Assembly (NCBI GenBank): GCA_963708545.1
Contig: CAVPUD010000082.1
Coordinates: 7,912 to 71,911 of the forward strand
Source: Extensimonas sp963708545
GTDB taxonomy: Bacteria; Pseudomonadota; Gammaproteobacteria; Burkholderiales; Burkholderiaceae_C
Direction of reading: 5' to 3'
Length of the DNA: 64,000 nucleotides
The translations under genes and the position numbers were made by a program. The notes beneath the pieces were generated by a model. That model had not been told where the DNA came from, made no database searches, and was given only the letters and a program-made list of their open reading frames with translations. Within the stretch, counting starts at the first letter, position 1; every line of letters starts with the position of its first letter. Shown here in pieces: positions 48,058 to 57,205 of the stretch.

Positions 48058-48123
48058 GAGGCTGGGAGTCTTTCGTCCATGGTCGCCTTGCACACCAAAA
48101 CACCCCCGCTCGTCGTTGCCTGG

Positions 48124-48198
48124 ACTTACGAAAACAAGGATGCAGCGAGGTGTTTTGCCATGGGGCGAACGCCTGGCCTCACCCCGATTTGCGTAAGT
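48124..48198 (+). repeat. 75-bp inverted-end repeat, copy 2
   Basis: Same 75 bases as copies 1 and 3 with few changes; the left end reads ACTTACGAAAA, one mismatch to the right end TTTGCGTAAGT. Between coxM and the MoxR gene. Confidence 0.95.
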
Positions 48199-48340
48199 CG
48201 TGGTTGCAAATGCTCGCCATAGCCCGAACTATGGCTGCGCTTTGCGCCTCGATCGGATGCGTTTTGATGCGCCTTTCGGCCGCGGCCAAAAAACTCTCAG
48301 CCTCTGAGCGTTTGCATGCGCCGGGGGCACTGCAGGGGCA

Positions 48341-48402
48341 TCGAAATTTAAGCTAAATCGCCACTTAGCATAGATGTGACAAGCGCTAGTAGCTATCGAA
48401 AA
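48341..48402 (-). repeat. Comamonadaceae-type intergenic repeat, copy C
   Basis: On the minus strand it reads TAGCTACTAGCGCTT then GGCGATTTAGCTTAAATTT. Its boundary is about eight bases before the moxR start codon, so this repeat makes up the 5' leader of that gene. Confidence 0.6.
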
Positions 48403-48409
48403 ACAAGCA

Positions 48410-49333
48410 ATGCAAGCCCCCACTCCCCTACCGCAGCCCCTCAGCGTCGATGCCCTGCTGCACGCCCTGCAGGCCGAGGGCTACTTTGCCGATCGGCGCC
48501 TGGCCACCGCGGTGTTCCTGGCGCTGCGGCTGCAGCGCCCGCTGCTGCTCGAAGGCGAGCCTGGCGTGGGCAAGACGGCGCTCGCGCAGGCGCTCGCGCG
48601 CGTGCTGGCGCGCAGCCTGATCCGGCTGCAGTGCTACGACGGCCTCGAGCAGCGTGAGGCGCTGTACGAATGGAACTACGCCGCGCAGCTTTTGCACATG
48701 CGCGCCGCCGAAGGCCGCGGCGGCGCCGACACGGCGCAGCTCGAGCGCGAGGTCTATCAGGAGCGCTACCTCATCCGCCGCCCGCTGCTGCAGGCGCTGC
48801 AGGCGCCCGCGCCCGGCGCGGTGCTGCTGATCGACGAGGTCGATCGCGCCGACGAGCCTTTCGAGGCCTTTTTGCTCGAATACCTCGGCGAGTACCAGGT
48901 CAGCATCCCCGAACTCGGCACCATCCGCGCCGCCGCGACGCCCGTGACCATCCTCACGAGCAACCGCACGCGCGACTTGCACGACGCCGTCAAGCGCCGC
49001 TGCCTGTACCTCTGGCTCGACTACCCCGAGCGCGAGCGCGAGCTCGCCATCGTGCGCGCGCAGGTGCCCGGGGCGAGCGCGGCGCTTGCGGCGCAGGTGG
49101 CCGACTTCGTGGCGCGGCTGCGCAGCCAGCCCTTTGCCGACGCCTTCCAGCGCGTGCCCGGCATCGCCGAGAGCGTCGAATGGGCCAAGGCGCTCGTCGC
49201 GCTCGACACGCTGGTCGTCGATCCTGAAGTGGTGCGCGACACCGCGGGCGTGCTCTTCAAGCAGCGCGAGGACGTGGCCGCGCTCACGCAGGACATGGCA
49301 GCCGCGCTGCTGCAGCCTGCTGAGGCCGTGTGA
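48410..49333 (+). CDS. coxD: MoxR-family AAA+ ATPase (CoxD-like)
   Basis: AAA+ ATPase of 307 residues. Walker A GEPGVGKT (K55), Walker B LLIDEVDRADEPFEAFLLEYL, sensor 1 TILTSNRTRDL. With VWA proteins, MoxR ATPases act as chaperones; CoxD helps mature the active site of CO dehydrogenase, and homologues accompany many molybdenum hydroxylases. The ATG at 48410 has no ribosome site and lies next to a repeat. Confidence 0.9.
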   Translation: MQAPTPLPQPLSVDALLHALQAEGYFADRRLATAVFLALRLQRPLLLEGEPGVGKTALAQALARVLARSLIRLQCYDGLEQREALYEWNYAAQLLHMRAAEGRGGADTAQLEREVYQERYLIRRPLLQALQAPAPGAVLLIDEVDRADEPFEAFLLEYLGEYQVSIPELGTIRAAATPVTILTSNRTRDLHDAVKRRCLYLWLDYPERERELAIVRAQVPGASAALAAQVADFVARLRSQPFADAFQRVPGIAESVEWAKALVALDTLVVDPEVVRDTAGVLFKQREDVAALTQDMAAALLQPAEAV

Positions 49334-49370
49334 AGCACCGCACCGAGGCGCGCAGCGCAGGGGCAGGGCG

Positions 49371-50663
49371 ATGACGAGCCTGACGCAGACATTCCAAGCC
49401 AACGCTGCGGCCCGAGCTGGGGCCGAGGGTGGGCCGGATCGGGCGGGCCATGGCGCGCCAGCGCCTGCGGTTTCCCAGCTCGGCGACGCGCGCCGCGGCA
49501 AGCTCGGCGAAAACCTCAGCGGTTTTGGCCGCGCGCTGCGCCGTGCCGGTGTGCGCGTCGATGCCGCGCGCATGGCCTTGGCGCAGCAGGCGCTGCTGCT
49601 CGTGGGGCTGGAGCGCGCGGACTTTCGCGCCGCACTCGAGGCCGTGTTCGTGAGTCGCGCCGAAGACCGCGCGGTGTTCCACGAGCTGTTCGATGCGTAT
49701 TTCCGCAACCCCGAAGTCGCGCAGAAACTGCTCGCGCAGATGCTGCCGCGCGGCCCCGCGCCGGCACCCGCGCCGCCGCGCCGCCCGCGCGTGGCCGAGG
49801 CGCTCGCGCCCTTGCAGGCAGCGCGGCAGGCGCCGCCGCCAGCAGACGACAAGTTTGAGCTCGACGCCGCGCTGGCCGCGAGCGCGCTGCAGCGCTTGCG
49901 CCAGGCCGACTTTGCGCAGCTCTCGGCGAGCGAATACCGCCTGGTGGAGCGCCTTGCGCGCGAGATCGCGCTGCCGCTGCCGCAGTACGCCGCGCGGCGC
50001 ACGCGCCCGGGCCTGCGCGGCGCGCGCATGCACTGGCCCGGCGCGCTGCGCCGCGCCACGCGCCATGGCGGCGAAATCGTGCAGCTGCCGCGCCTGGCGC
50101 GCCAGGTGCGCTCCTTGCCGCTGCTGGTGCTGGTCGATGTGTCAGGCTCGATGGAGCGCTACGCGCGCCTGCTGCTCGCCTTTTTGCATGCCGCCACGGC
50201 ATCGAACGGGGCGCAAGGCGCCCTGCGGCGCGACGTGTTCGCCTTCGGCACCGACCTGACCGACCTCACGCCCGCGTTTCGCCAGGCCGACACCGACGCC
50301 ATGCTCGCCGCAGCGGGCCGCGCCATCACCGACTTTGCGGGCGGCACGCGCATGGGTGCGAGCCTGGCACAGCTGCGCACGCGGCACGCACGCCGCCTCG
50401 TGGGGCGGCGCACGCTGGTGCTGCTCATCAGCGACGGCCTGGACACCGGCGCGCCCGAGCTGCTCGAACAAGAGCTCGCCTGGCTGCGGCGCCACAGCGC
50501 GCGCCTGCTCTGGCTCAATCCGCTGCTGCGCTTTGCCGACTACACGCCCAGTGCGCGCGGCGCCGCGGTGCTGCACCGCCAGGCGCACGCCATGCTCGCC
50601 GTGCACAACCTCGAACACCTGCAGCAGCTCGCCGCGAGCCTCGCGCGCCTGCTGCGGGCATAG
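49371..50663 (+). CDS. coxE: VWA-domain protein (CoxE-like)
   Basis: Protein of 430 residues with a C-terminal von Willebrand A domain (about 235-430) whose metal site is D256-x-S-x-S in VDVSGSMERYARLLLAFLHA. The N-terminal helical half (55-220) matches CoxE. It probably acts with the MoxR ATPase in maturing the large subunit. The start ATG at 49371 has GGGCAGGGCG before it; 37 bases separate it from the ATPase gene. Confidence 0.88.
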   Translation: MTSLTQTFQANAAARAGAEGGPDRAGHGAPAPAVSQLGDARRGKLGENLSGFGRALRRAGVRVDAARMALAQQALLLVGLERADFRAALEAVFVSRAEDRAVFHELFDAYFRNPEVAQKLLAQMLPRGPAPAPAPPRRPRVAEALAPLQAARQAPPPADDKFELDAALAASALQRLRQADFAQLSASEYRLVERLAREIALPLPQYAARRTRPGLRGARMHWPGALRRATRHGGEIVQLPRLARQVRSLPLLVLVDVSGSMERYARLLLAFLHAATASNGAQGALRRDVFAFGTDLTDLTPAFRQADTDAMLAAAGRAITDFAGGTRMGASLAQLRTRHARRLVGRRTLVLLISDGLDTGAPELLEQELAWLRRHSARLLWLNPLLRFADYTPSARGAAVLHRQAHAMLAVHNLEHLQQLAASLARLLRA

Positions 50664-50721
50664 AACGTCAATACGTTTTTCGATTCGACGATCGAAATCT
50701 CTCGAAATAAAGGAAAAAACC

Positions 50722-51315
50722 ATGGAAATGCAAGCCAGCCGCACCCTCGCCGTGAGCCAGCAACAGGCCTGGGATGCGCTCAACGACCCCGAGGTGCTCA
50801 AGCTGTGCATCCCCGGCTGCGAAAAGATCGAAGCCACGGGCGAGAACCAGTTCAGCGTCGCGCAGGCGCTCAAGATCGGCCCGGTGTCGGCCAAGTTCGC
50901 GGGCAAGATCAAGCTCTCGGACATCGTCGCGCCGCAAAGCTACACGCTCGCCTTCGAAGGCTCGGGCGGCGTCGCGGGCTTCGGCAAGGGCACGGCGCAG
51001 GTGCAGCTGGCCGAACTGCCGCCCGACGCGTCCGGGCGGCCGCGCTGCGAGCTGCGCTACACGGTGCACGCGACTGTGGGCGGCAAGATCGCGCAGCTCG
51101 GCCAGCGCCTGATCGACGGCGCGGCCAAGTCCATGGCCGAGGACTTTTTCCAGCGCTTCGACGAAGAATTGCAGCGCCGCTACCCGGCGCCCGTCACCGC
51201 GGCGGCGGCCCCGACGCCAGCGCCTGCGCCGGCCAAGGGCGGCATCCCGACCTGGGTCTGGGCCGTGGGCGGCGCCGTGGTGGTGCTGTTGCTCGCCTGG
51301 TGGTTCGCGAAGTAA
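50722..51315 (+). CDS. coxG: CoxG-family SRPBCC protein with C-terminal membrane anchor
   Basis: Protein of 197 residues. A START/SRPBCC-type lipid-binding fold (1-145: SQQQAWDALNDPEVLKLCIPGCEKIE, GKIKLSD, LRYTVHATVGGKIAQLGQRLID) is joined through an Ala/Pro linker to one C-terminal membrane helix (about 175-194). CoxG proteins tie CO dehydrogenase-type enzymes to the membrane and the quinone pool; the same is likely here. AAAGGAAAAAACC precedes the ATG at 50722. Confidence 0.9.
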   Translation: MEMQASRTLAVSQQQAWDALNDPEVLKLCIPGCEKIEATGENQFSVAQALKIGPVSAKFAGKIKLSDIVAPQSYTLAFEGSGGVAGFGKGTAQVQLAELPPDASGRPRCELRYTVHATVGGKIAQLGQRLIDGAAKSMAEDFFQRFDEELQRRYPAPVTAAAAPTPAPAPAKGGIPTWVWAVGGAVVVLLLAWWFAK

Positions 51316-51363
51316 CTCATCCGGGGCAATGGCCCTGTTCACCTACGACTGAAGGAGCGAACG

Positions 51364-52455
51364 ATGGAAAACCTCGATCTCGTCGTACTGCGCAGCCTGC
51401 ACGGCTGGCGCGCGGCGGGCCGGCATGCGCTGCTGGCCACGGTGGTGCGCACCTGGGGCTCGTCGCCGCGGCCCGTGGGCTCGATCATGGCCTTGTGCGA
51501 AGACGGCGCGGTGGTCGGCTCGGTTTCGGGCGGCTGCATCGAAGACGACCTCATCGCGCGCTACACGAGCCGCTACCAGCGGCCCCAAGCGGCGCAAGAG
51601 CGCGCGTCAACACGAGATCAAGACCCACACCGCATCGCGCCCGGCGCGCCCGAGTTCGTCAAATACGGCATCAGCGCCGACGAGGCGCACCGCTTCGGCC
51701 TGCCCTGCGGCGGCACGCTGGAGCTGCTGCTCGAATACGACCCCGCGCCCGCACCGCTAGGCGAGCTGATTGCCGCGCTCGACGCGGGCCGGCTGGTGCA
51801 GCGCAGCGTGCGCTTGGCCGACGGCGCGGTCACGCTCACGCCCGCCGCCGCGCCCGCCGAGCTGGCGCTGGACGCGCAGCAGCTCACCAACACTTTCGGC
51901 CCCGGCTACCGCATGCTGCTGATCGGCGCGGGCCAGCTCGCCGAATACCTCGCCACCATGGCGCTGTTCAGCGGCTTTGCCGTGACGGTCTGCGACCCGC
52001 GTGAGGAATACCGCAGCGCCTTCCAGGTGCCCGGTGCTGTGCTGGTGACCGACATGCCCGACGACGTGGTGCAGGCCTTCAAGCCCGACCGGCGCAGCTG
52101 CGTGGTGGCGCTCACGCACGACCCCAAGCTCGACGACCTCGCGCTCATCGAGGCGCTGCAGACCGAGGCTTTTTACATCGGCGGCATAGGCTCGCGCCGC
52201 AACAACGCCGCGCGCCGTGCGCGCCTGATCGAGCACTTCGGCCAGACCGAGGAGAGCCTGCGTCGCCTGCGCGGCCCGATCGGCATCTACATCGGCAGCA
52301 AGACACCGCCCGAGATCGCCGTGAGCGTGATGGCCGAGATCCTGGCCGTGAAAAACGGCGTCACCCTGCCGCGCGACCTCGAAGTGGCGCAGGCCAAGGA
52401 CCTGCGCGAGCGCGCGCACAACGAGGCGGGCGGGCAGGTTTGCGGGGTGGGGTAG
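51364..52455 (+). CDS. XdhC/CoxI-family maturation factor
   Basis: Protein of 363 residues. XdhC_CoxI domain (about 10-70, VRTWGSSPRPVGSIMAL and GSVSGGCIEDD) and C-terminal Rossmann domain (about 175-325, LLIGAGQLAEYLATMA and IGGIGSRRNNAARR). XdhC binds molybdenum cofactor and delivers it, after sulfuration, to the large subunit. A segment at residues about 76-95 (RPQAAQERASTRDQDPHR) looks inserted between conserved blocks. Start at 51364 follows AAGGAGCG. Last gene of the cluster. Confidence 0.9.
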   Translation: MENLDLVVLRSLHGWRAAGRHALLATVVRTWGSSPRPVGSIMALCEDGAVVGSVSGGCIEDDLIARYTSRYQRPQAAQERASTRDQDPHRIAPGAPEFVKYGISADEAHRFGLPCGGTLELLLEYDPAPAPLGELIAALDAGRLVQRSVRLADGAVTLTPAAAPAELALDAQQLTNTFGPGYRMLLIGAGQLAEYLATMALFSGFAVTVCDPREEYRSAFQVPGAVLVTDMPDDVVQAFKPDRRSCVVALTHDPKLDDLALIEALQTEAFYIGGIGSRRNNAARRARLIEHFGQTEESLRRLRGPIGIYIGSKTPPEIAVSVMAEILAVKNGVTLPRDLEVAQAKDLRERAHNEAGGQVCGVG

Positions 52456-52521
52456 GCGTGGGGCGGCGTGCCGGCGCTGGCATTTGCAGCGCAATGCCAT
52501 CCTCGCGCAATTCCTGCCTGG

Positions 52522-52596
52522 ACTTACGCAAACAAGGATGCAGCGAGGTGTTTTGCCAAGGGGCCAACGCCTTGCCTCACCCCGATTTGCGTAAGT
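52522..52596 (+). repeat. 75-bp inverted-end repeat, copy 3
   Basis: Perfect 11-bp inverted ends ACTTACGCAAA and TTTGCGTAAGT. 67 bases after the XdhC-family gene and 67 before xseB, so it marks the right edge of the molybdenum hydroxylase cluster. Confidence 0.95.
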
Positions 52597-52662
52597 CGTG
52601 CCTGCTTGAAGCAGAAGTCTAGAATCGCTTTCTTCGCCCCACACGCCCCGCCCTTTTTGCCC

Positions 52663-52914
52663 ATGCCCCAGGCCTCTATCTCCGCCCCTGCTTCTCCTTC
52701 CGACGCCATGCCCGCGAGTTACGAAGCCGCGCTTGCCGAGCTCGAACAGCTCGTGGCGCGCATCGAGTCGGGGCAGATGCCGCTCGACGACATGCTCGCG
52801 GGCTACCAGAGGGGCGCGGCGCTGCTCGCGTTTTGCCGCGCCCGGCTCGAAGCCGTGCAGGAGCAGATCAAGGTGCTCGACGACGGCCAGCTCCAGCCCT
52901 GGACGCAGGAATGA
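52663..52914 (+). CDS. xseB: Exodeoxyribonuclease VII small subunit
   Basis: Small subunit of exonuclease VII, 83 residues, close to the usual 80. Core: YEAALAELEQLVARIESGQMPLDDMLAGYQRGAALLAFCRARLE (landmarks). The ATG at 52663 is one option; a second in-frame ATG at 52708 would give 68 residues but remove only the unconserved N-terminus. Overlaps ispA by 4 bases (ATGA), an arrangement common for xseB-ispA-dxs. Confidence 0.93.
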   Translation: MPQASISAPASPSDAMPASYEAALAELEQLVARIESGQMPLDDMLAGYQRGAALLAFCRARLEAVQEQIKVLDDGQLQPWTQE

Positions 52915-53885
52915 GCCGCGTGCAAGCCGCCAGCATTTCAGAATTTGCGCTCGACGCCTGGAGCCGCGCCGAACTCGCGCGCGTGGAGCGGGCACTGTCG
53001 CAGTGGGTGGGCACCGAGGCGCCCGATGGTCTGGGCGAAGCCATGCGCTACGCGGTGCTGGGCGGCGGCAAGCGCTTGCGTGCGCTGCTCGTGCGTGCGG
53101 CTTTCGAGGCCATGCGCAGCGGCGCGGCCACGCAAGACACCACGACGCAGGCCGCGCTCGAAGACATGGCGCTGCGTGCGGCCTGCGCGGTCGAGTTGAT
53201 CCACGCCTATTCGCTCGTGCACGACGACATGCCCTGCATGGACGACGACGTGCTGCGCCGCGGCAAGCCCACGGTGCACGTGCAATACGGCGAGGCGCTG
53301 GCGCTGCTCGCGGGCGACGCGCTGCAGGCATTTGCCTTCGAGCTGCTCACGCCCGACGACGTGCCTGCTCCTGCCGAAGTGCAGGCCACCCTGTGCCGCT
53401 TGCTCGCGCACGCCGCGGGTTCCGCGGGCATGGCGGGCGGGCAGGCCATAGACCTTGCGAGCGTGGGGCGCACGCTCGATCTCGCACAACTGCGCCGCAT
53501 GCACGAGCTCAAGACAGGCGCGCTCTTGCAGGCCAGCGTGCTCATGGGTGCGGCCTGCGGCGCCGCCCCTGCGATGGCTTTGATGGCTTTGCGAGCGCCC
53601 GCGTGGACAGCACTCATGCGCTACGGCGCCGCGCTCGGCTTGGCTTTCCAGGTGGTCGATGACATTCTGGACGTGACCGCCGACTCGGCCACGCTGGGCA
53701 AGACCGCCGGCAAGGACGCCGCGCACGCCAAGCCGACCTACGTTTCGCTGCTCGGCCTCGAGGGCGCACGCGCGCAGGCGCAGCAGTTATTGGCCGAGGC
53801 GCACGTGGCGCTCGCCGCGAGCGGCCTGCCCGACACGCGCGCCCTCGCGGCGCTTGCCGACATGGTGGTGTGCCGCTCCTACTGA
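52911..53885 (+). CDS. ispA: Farnesyl diphosphate synthase (polyprenyl synthetase)
   Basis: Joins dimethylallyl and isopentenyl diphosphates to make farnesyl diphosphate; 324 residues. First aspartate-rich motif DDMPCMDDD (about 106), second DDILD (about 252), plus GGGKRLRALL and the K-T pair in HELKTGALLQ. Start ATG at 52911 inside the xseB stop. Upstream of dxs, giving a local isoprenoid set. Confidence 0.94.
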   Translation: MSRVQAASISEFALDAWSRAELARVERALSQWVGTEAPDGLGEAMRYAVLGGGKRLRALLVRAAFEAMRSGAATQDTTTQAALEDMALRAACAVELIHAYSLVHDDMPCMDDDVLRRGKPTVHVQYGEALALLAGDALQAFAFELLTPDDVPAPAEVQATLCRLLAHAAGSAGMAGGQAIDLASVGRTLDLAQLRRMHELKTGALLQASVLMGAACGAAPAMALMALRAPAWTALMRYGAALGLAFQVVDDILDVTADSATLGKTAGKDAAHAKPTYVSLLGLEGARAQAQQLLAEAHVALAASGLPDTRALAALADMVVCRSY

Positions 53886-53909
53886 GCAGCCAAGGAGCCG
53901 TGGAAGTCC

Positions 53910-53975
53910 TCTGCATTTTTATGCCAAATTGGGCTCTAGCCTTTATCCCATAAGCACAAGCAGCTATTGAAAAAG
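53910..53975 (-). repeat. Comamonadaceae-type intergenic repeat, copy B
   Basis: On the minus strand it reads TAGCTGCTTGTGCTT, then GGCTAGAGCCCAATTTGGC. It ends about seven bases before the dxs start codon and so forms its 5' leader. Confidence 0.65.
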
Positions 53976-53981
53976 TAGTAT

Positions 53982-55886
53982 ATGTCCCAGTCACCCTACG
54001 CTCTGCTGCAGACCATCAACGACCCGGCAGACCTGCGCCGCCTGCCGCGCGCGGAGCTCAAGCGCCTGGCGGCCGAGCTGCGCGCCTTCGTGCTCGACAG
54101 CGTCTCCAAGACCGGCGGGCACCTGAGCTCCAACCTCGGCACGGTGGAGCTGACCATCGCGCTGCACTATGTGTTCAACACGCCGCACGACCGCCTCGTG
54201 TGGGACGTGGGGCACCAGACCTACCCGCACAAAATCCTCACGGGCCGGCGCGAGCGCATGGCCACGCTGCGCCAGCTCGGCGGCATCTCGGGCTTTCCGC
54301 TGCGCAGCGAAAGCCCTTACGACGCCTTCGGCACCGCGCATTCGAGCACCAGCATCTCGGCGGCGCTGGGCATGGCGATCGCGGCCAAACTCGAAGGCGT
54401 GCAGCGCCACTGCGTGGCCGTGATCGGCGACGGCGCCATGACTGCGGGCATGGCTTTCGAGGCGCTGAACAACGCCGGCGTGGCCGAGGCTGACCTGCTC
54501 GTCATCCTCAACGACAACGACATGAGCATCAGCCCGCCCGTGGGCGCGCTGAATCGCTATCTTGCGCAGCTCATGAGCGGGCATATCTACTCCGCGGCGA
54601 AAAACGTCGGCAAGACCGTGCTGCGCCCCGTGCCGCCGCTGCTCGAGCTCGCCAAGCGCTTCGAGCAGCAGGCCAAGGGCATGGTGGTGCCGGCCACGCT
54701 GTTCGAAAAATTCGGCTTCAACTACATCGGCCCGATCGACGGCCACGACCTCGATTCGCTCCTACCCACGCTGGAAAACATCAAGGAGCTCAAAGGCCCG
54801 CAGTTTTTGCACGTGGTGACCAAGAAGGGTCAGGGCTACAAGCTCGCCGAGGCCGACCCGGTGGCCTACCACGGCCCGGGCAAGTTTGACCCGGCCGTGG
54901 GCCTGGTGCCGCCCGCGGTGGCGCCGCGCCAGACCTTCACGCAGGTGTTCGGCCAGTGGCTGTGCGACATGGCGGCGCAGGACGAGCGCCTGGTGGGCAT
55001 CACGCCGGCGATGCGCGAGGGCTCGGGCATGGTCGAATTCCACCAGCGCTTTCCCGCGCGTTATTTCGACGTGGGCATCGCCGAGCAGCACGCCGTCACT
55101 TTTGCCGCCGGCCTGGCCTGCGAGGGCCTCAAGCCCGTGGTCGCGATTTACTCCACCTTCCTGCAGCGCGCCTACGACCAGCTGATCCACGACGTGGCGC
55201 TGCAGAACCTGCCCGTGGTGTTCGCGCTCGACCGCGCGGGCCTGGTCGGTGCCGACGGCCCCACGCATGCGGGCGCCTACGACATCGCCTTCATCCGCTG
55301 CGTGCCCAACATGGCGCTCGCGTGCCCGGCCGACGAGCGCGAGTGCCGCCAGCTTTTGAGCACCGCCTACGCACAGAACCACCCCGTGGCCGTGCGCTAC
55401 CCGCGCGGCGCGGGCGTGGGGGTGGCGCCCTTGCCAGACCTCGAGGCGCTGCCTTTTGGCAAGGGGGAAGTCCGCCGCCTGCGCCGCGGCCACGCGGGCG
55501 AGGCACCCGAGACCGCGCCGCGCATCGCCATCCTCGCGTTCGGCACGCTGCTGTACCCGGCGCTACAGGCCGCCGAGGCGCTGGACGCCACCGTGGTCAA
55601 CATGCGCTGGGCCAAGCCGCTCGACGAGGAATTGCTGCTCGAAGTCGCCGCGAGCCACGACGCGCTTGTGACTGTGGAAGAAGGCACCATCATGGGCGGC
55701 GCGGGCAGCGCCATCACCGAGGCGCTGAACGCCGCGGGTATGCTGCGGCCCGTGCTGCAGCTGGGCCTGCCCGACCGCTTCATCGAGCATGGCGACCCGG
55801 CCAGGCTGCTTGCGCTGCAGGGGCTCGATGCGGCTGGCATTGAGCGCAGCGTGCGGGAGCGCTTCGACCTGCCTGCGCAGGTGTGA
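53982..55886 (+). CDS. dxs: 1-deoxy-D-xylulose-5-phosphate synthase
   Basis: First enzyme of the MEP pathway: pyruvate and glyceraldehyde 3-phosphate to DXP, with thiamine diphosphate. 634 residues. Landmarks: TGGHLSSNLGTVELTIALH, HQTYPHKILTGRR, the TPP motif GDGAMTAGMAFEALNNAG with LNDNDMSI, and EQHAVTFAAGLA in the pyrimidine domain. The ATG at 53982 has no recognisable ribosome site; the leader is made of a family repeat. An internal start is unlikely because the N-terminus YALLQTINDPADLRRL is conserved. Confidence 0.96.
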   Translation: MSQSPYALLQTINDPADLRRLPRAELKRLAAELRAFVLDSVSKTGGHLSSNLGTVELTIALHYVFNTPHDRLVWDVGHQTYPHKILTGRRERMATLRQLGGISGFPLRSESPYDAFGTAHSSTSISAALGMAIAAKLEGVQRHCVAVIGDGAMTAGMAFEALNNAGVAEADLLVILNDNDMSISPPVGALNRYLAQLMSGHIYSAAKNVGKTVLRPVPPLLELAKRFEQQAKGMVVPATLFEKFGFNYIGPIDGHDLDSLLPTLENIKELKGPQFLHVVTKKGQGYKLAEADPVAYHGPGKFDPAVGLVPPAVAPRQTFTQVFGQWLCDMAAQDERLVGITPAMREGSGMVEFHQRFPARYFDVGIAEQHAVTFAAGLACEGLKPVVAIYSTFLQRAYDQLIHDVALQNLPVVFALDRAGLVGADGPTHAGAYDIAFIRCVPNMALACPADERECRQLLSTAYAQNHPVAVRYPRGAGVGVAPLPDLEALPFGKGEVRRLRRGHAGEAPETAPRIAILAFGTLLYPALQAAEALDATVVNMRWAKPLDEELLLEVAASHDALVTVEEGTIMGGAGSAITEALNAAGMLRPVLQLGLPDRFIEHGDPARLLALQGLDAAGIERSVRERFDLPAQV

Positions 55887-56025
55887 AGGTGGAATGCCAT
55901 GCACGCTGCCTCGGGGTGAAAACAGGGGTTTTCCCGTAATCGGTATGGGCAGCATATTTTTACAATGAACGCTTCGGGGGCTGGCGCGCGGCGTGCAGCC
56001 CATGTTTTTACTCAGGAGAAAACCC

Positions 56026-57108
56026 ATGGATCGTCGTTCCTTGATCAAAAATGCCGGCATCGCTGGCGTGCTGGCTGCAGGCGCAGCGCCGGCAGTGCAT
56101 GCCCAGGCGGCAGTGCGCTGGCGCATGGCGTCGAGCTTCCCGAAGTCGCTCGACACCATCTTCGGCAGCGCGGAGAAGTTTTCGCAAACCGTCAAGGAAC
56201 TCTCGGGCGGCAAGTTCGAGGTTTCCGTGCACCCGGCGGGCGAACTGATGCCGGCGTTCGGCGTGGTCGATGCGCTTGAAAAAGACACGATCGAAATGGC
56301 GCAGACGGCCGCGTACTACTTCGCCGGCAAGGACCCCATCTTTTCGATGAGCTGTGCCGTGCCCTTTGGCCTGACCACGCTGCAGATGAGCGCCTGGAAA
56401 GACCACGGCAACGGCCGCAAGCTGCTCGATGCGTTCTTTGCCAAATACAACTTCCGCACCATGAGCGCCGGCAACACCACCACGCAGATGGGCGGCTGGT
56501 ACCGCAAGGAAATCAAGACACCGGCAGACCTCAAGGGGCTCAAGATGCGCCTGGGCGGCGGCATCTTTGGCGAAGCCATGGCCAAGCTGGGCGTGGTGTC
56601 GCAAAGCATGCCCGCAGGCGATGTCTATCAGGCGCTCGAAAAGGGCACTCTCGACGCGACCGAATTCGTCGGCCCCTACGACGATGAAAAGCTGGGCTTC
56701 AACAAGGTCGCGCCTTTCTACTACTACCCCGGCTGGTGGGAAGGCAGCGCCGACCTGGAGTTCTTCATCAACAACAAGGCCTTCGAAAAGCTCTCGGCCG
56801 AAAACAAGGCCATCGTCAAGGCGGCCGGTGCCGTCGCAGCGGCGGACATGACCGCCAAGTACGGCGCCCTGAACCCGCAGGCGCTCAAGCGTCTGGTGGC
56901 CGGCGGCACCAAGCTCAAGATGTTCCCCAAGCCAGTCATGGACGCAGGCTTCAAGGCTTCCATGGAGGTCTATGAGGAGCACCGTGCCAAGTCGCCCGAA
57001 TTCAAGAAAATCTACGATGACATGCGCGCCTTCCAGCGCGATCAGATTCTGTGGAACCGCTTCTCGGAGTTCCCGTACAACCAGTACATGAACACCGTCA
57101 AAATCTGA
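56026..57108 (+). CDS. dctP: TRAP transporter solute-binding protein, DctP type
   Basis: Periplasmic binding protein of 360 residues. The N-terminus has a twin-arginine-type signal (DRRSLIKNAG, cleavage probably after VHAQA). The mature part shows WRMASSFPKSLDTIFG, GGWYRKEI and KGLKMRLGGGIFGEAMAKLG, with the conserved arginine for a carboxylate. Resembles binding proteins for alpha-keto acids or lactate; the ligand is an inference. CAGGAGAAAA precedes the ATG at 56026. It converges on dctM, the likely permease gene. Confidence 0.9.
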   Translation: MDRRSLIKNAGIAGVLAAGAAPAVHAQAAVRWRMASSFPKSLDTIFGSAEKFSQTVKELSGGKFEVSVHPAGELMPAFGVVDALEKDTIEMAQTAAYYFAGKDPIFSMSCAVPFGLTTLQMSAWKDHGNGRKLLDAFFAKYNFRTMSAGNTTTQMGGWYRKEIKTPADLKGLKMRLGGGIFGEAMAKLGVVSQSMPAGDVYQALEKGTLDATEFVGPYDDEKLGFNKVAPFYYYPGWWEGSADLEFFINNKAFEKLSAENKAIVKAAGAVAAADMTAKYGALNPQALKRLVAGGTKLKMFPKPVMDAGFKASMEVYEEHRAKSPEFKKIYDDMRAFQRDQILWNRFSEFPYNQYMNTVKI

Positions 57109-57120
57109 GGCCGCCTCAAT

Positions 57121-57148
57121 AGCGGCTGGGGGCTCATCTCCAGCCGCT
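57121..57148. other. Hairpin after dctP
   Basis: AGCGGCTGG and CCAGCCGCT pair over 9 bp with a 10-base loop, 13 bases after the dctP stop and just before the bidirectional terminator. Possibly supports termination or 3'-end protection. Confidence 0.5.
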
Positions 57149-57155
57149 GCGCAAC

Positions 57156-57186
57156 AAAAAAGCCGCGACGGATCGCGGCTTTTTTG
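57156..57186. terminator. Bidirectional terminator between dctP and dctM
   Basis: AGCCGCGA pairs with TCGCGGCT (4-base loop), flanked by AAAAA on the left and TTTTT on the right. It serves convergent genes on both strands. Confidence 0.92.
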
Positions 57187-57205
57187 TGTCCAAAACCACC
57201 GAGCG

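Larger units (their letters stand above)
48058..48409. other. 352-base gene-free stretch splitting the molybdenum hydroxylase cluster
   Basis: Holds 75-bp repeat copy 2 (48124-48198), a small hairpin (GCCATAG at 48216-48222 with CTATGGC at 48229-48235) and intergenic repeat copy C (48341-48402), which runs up to the moxR start codon. No credible gene. A new promoter for the accessory genes is possible here but not identified. Confidence 0.75.
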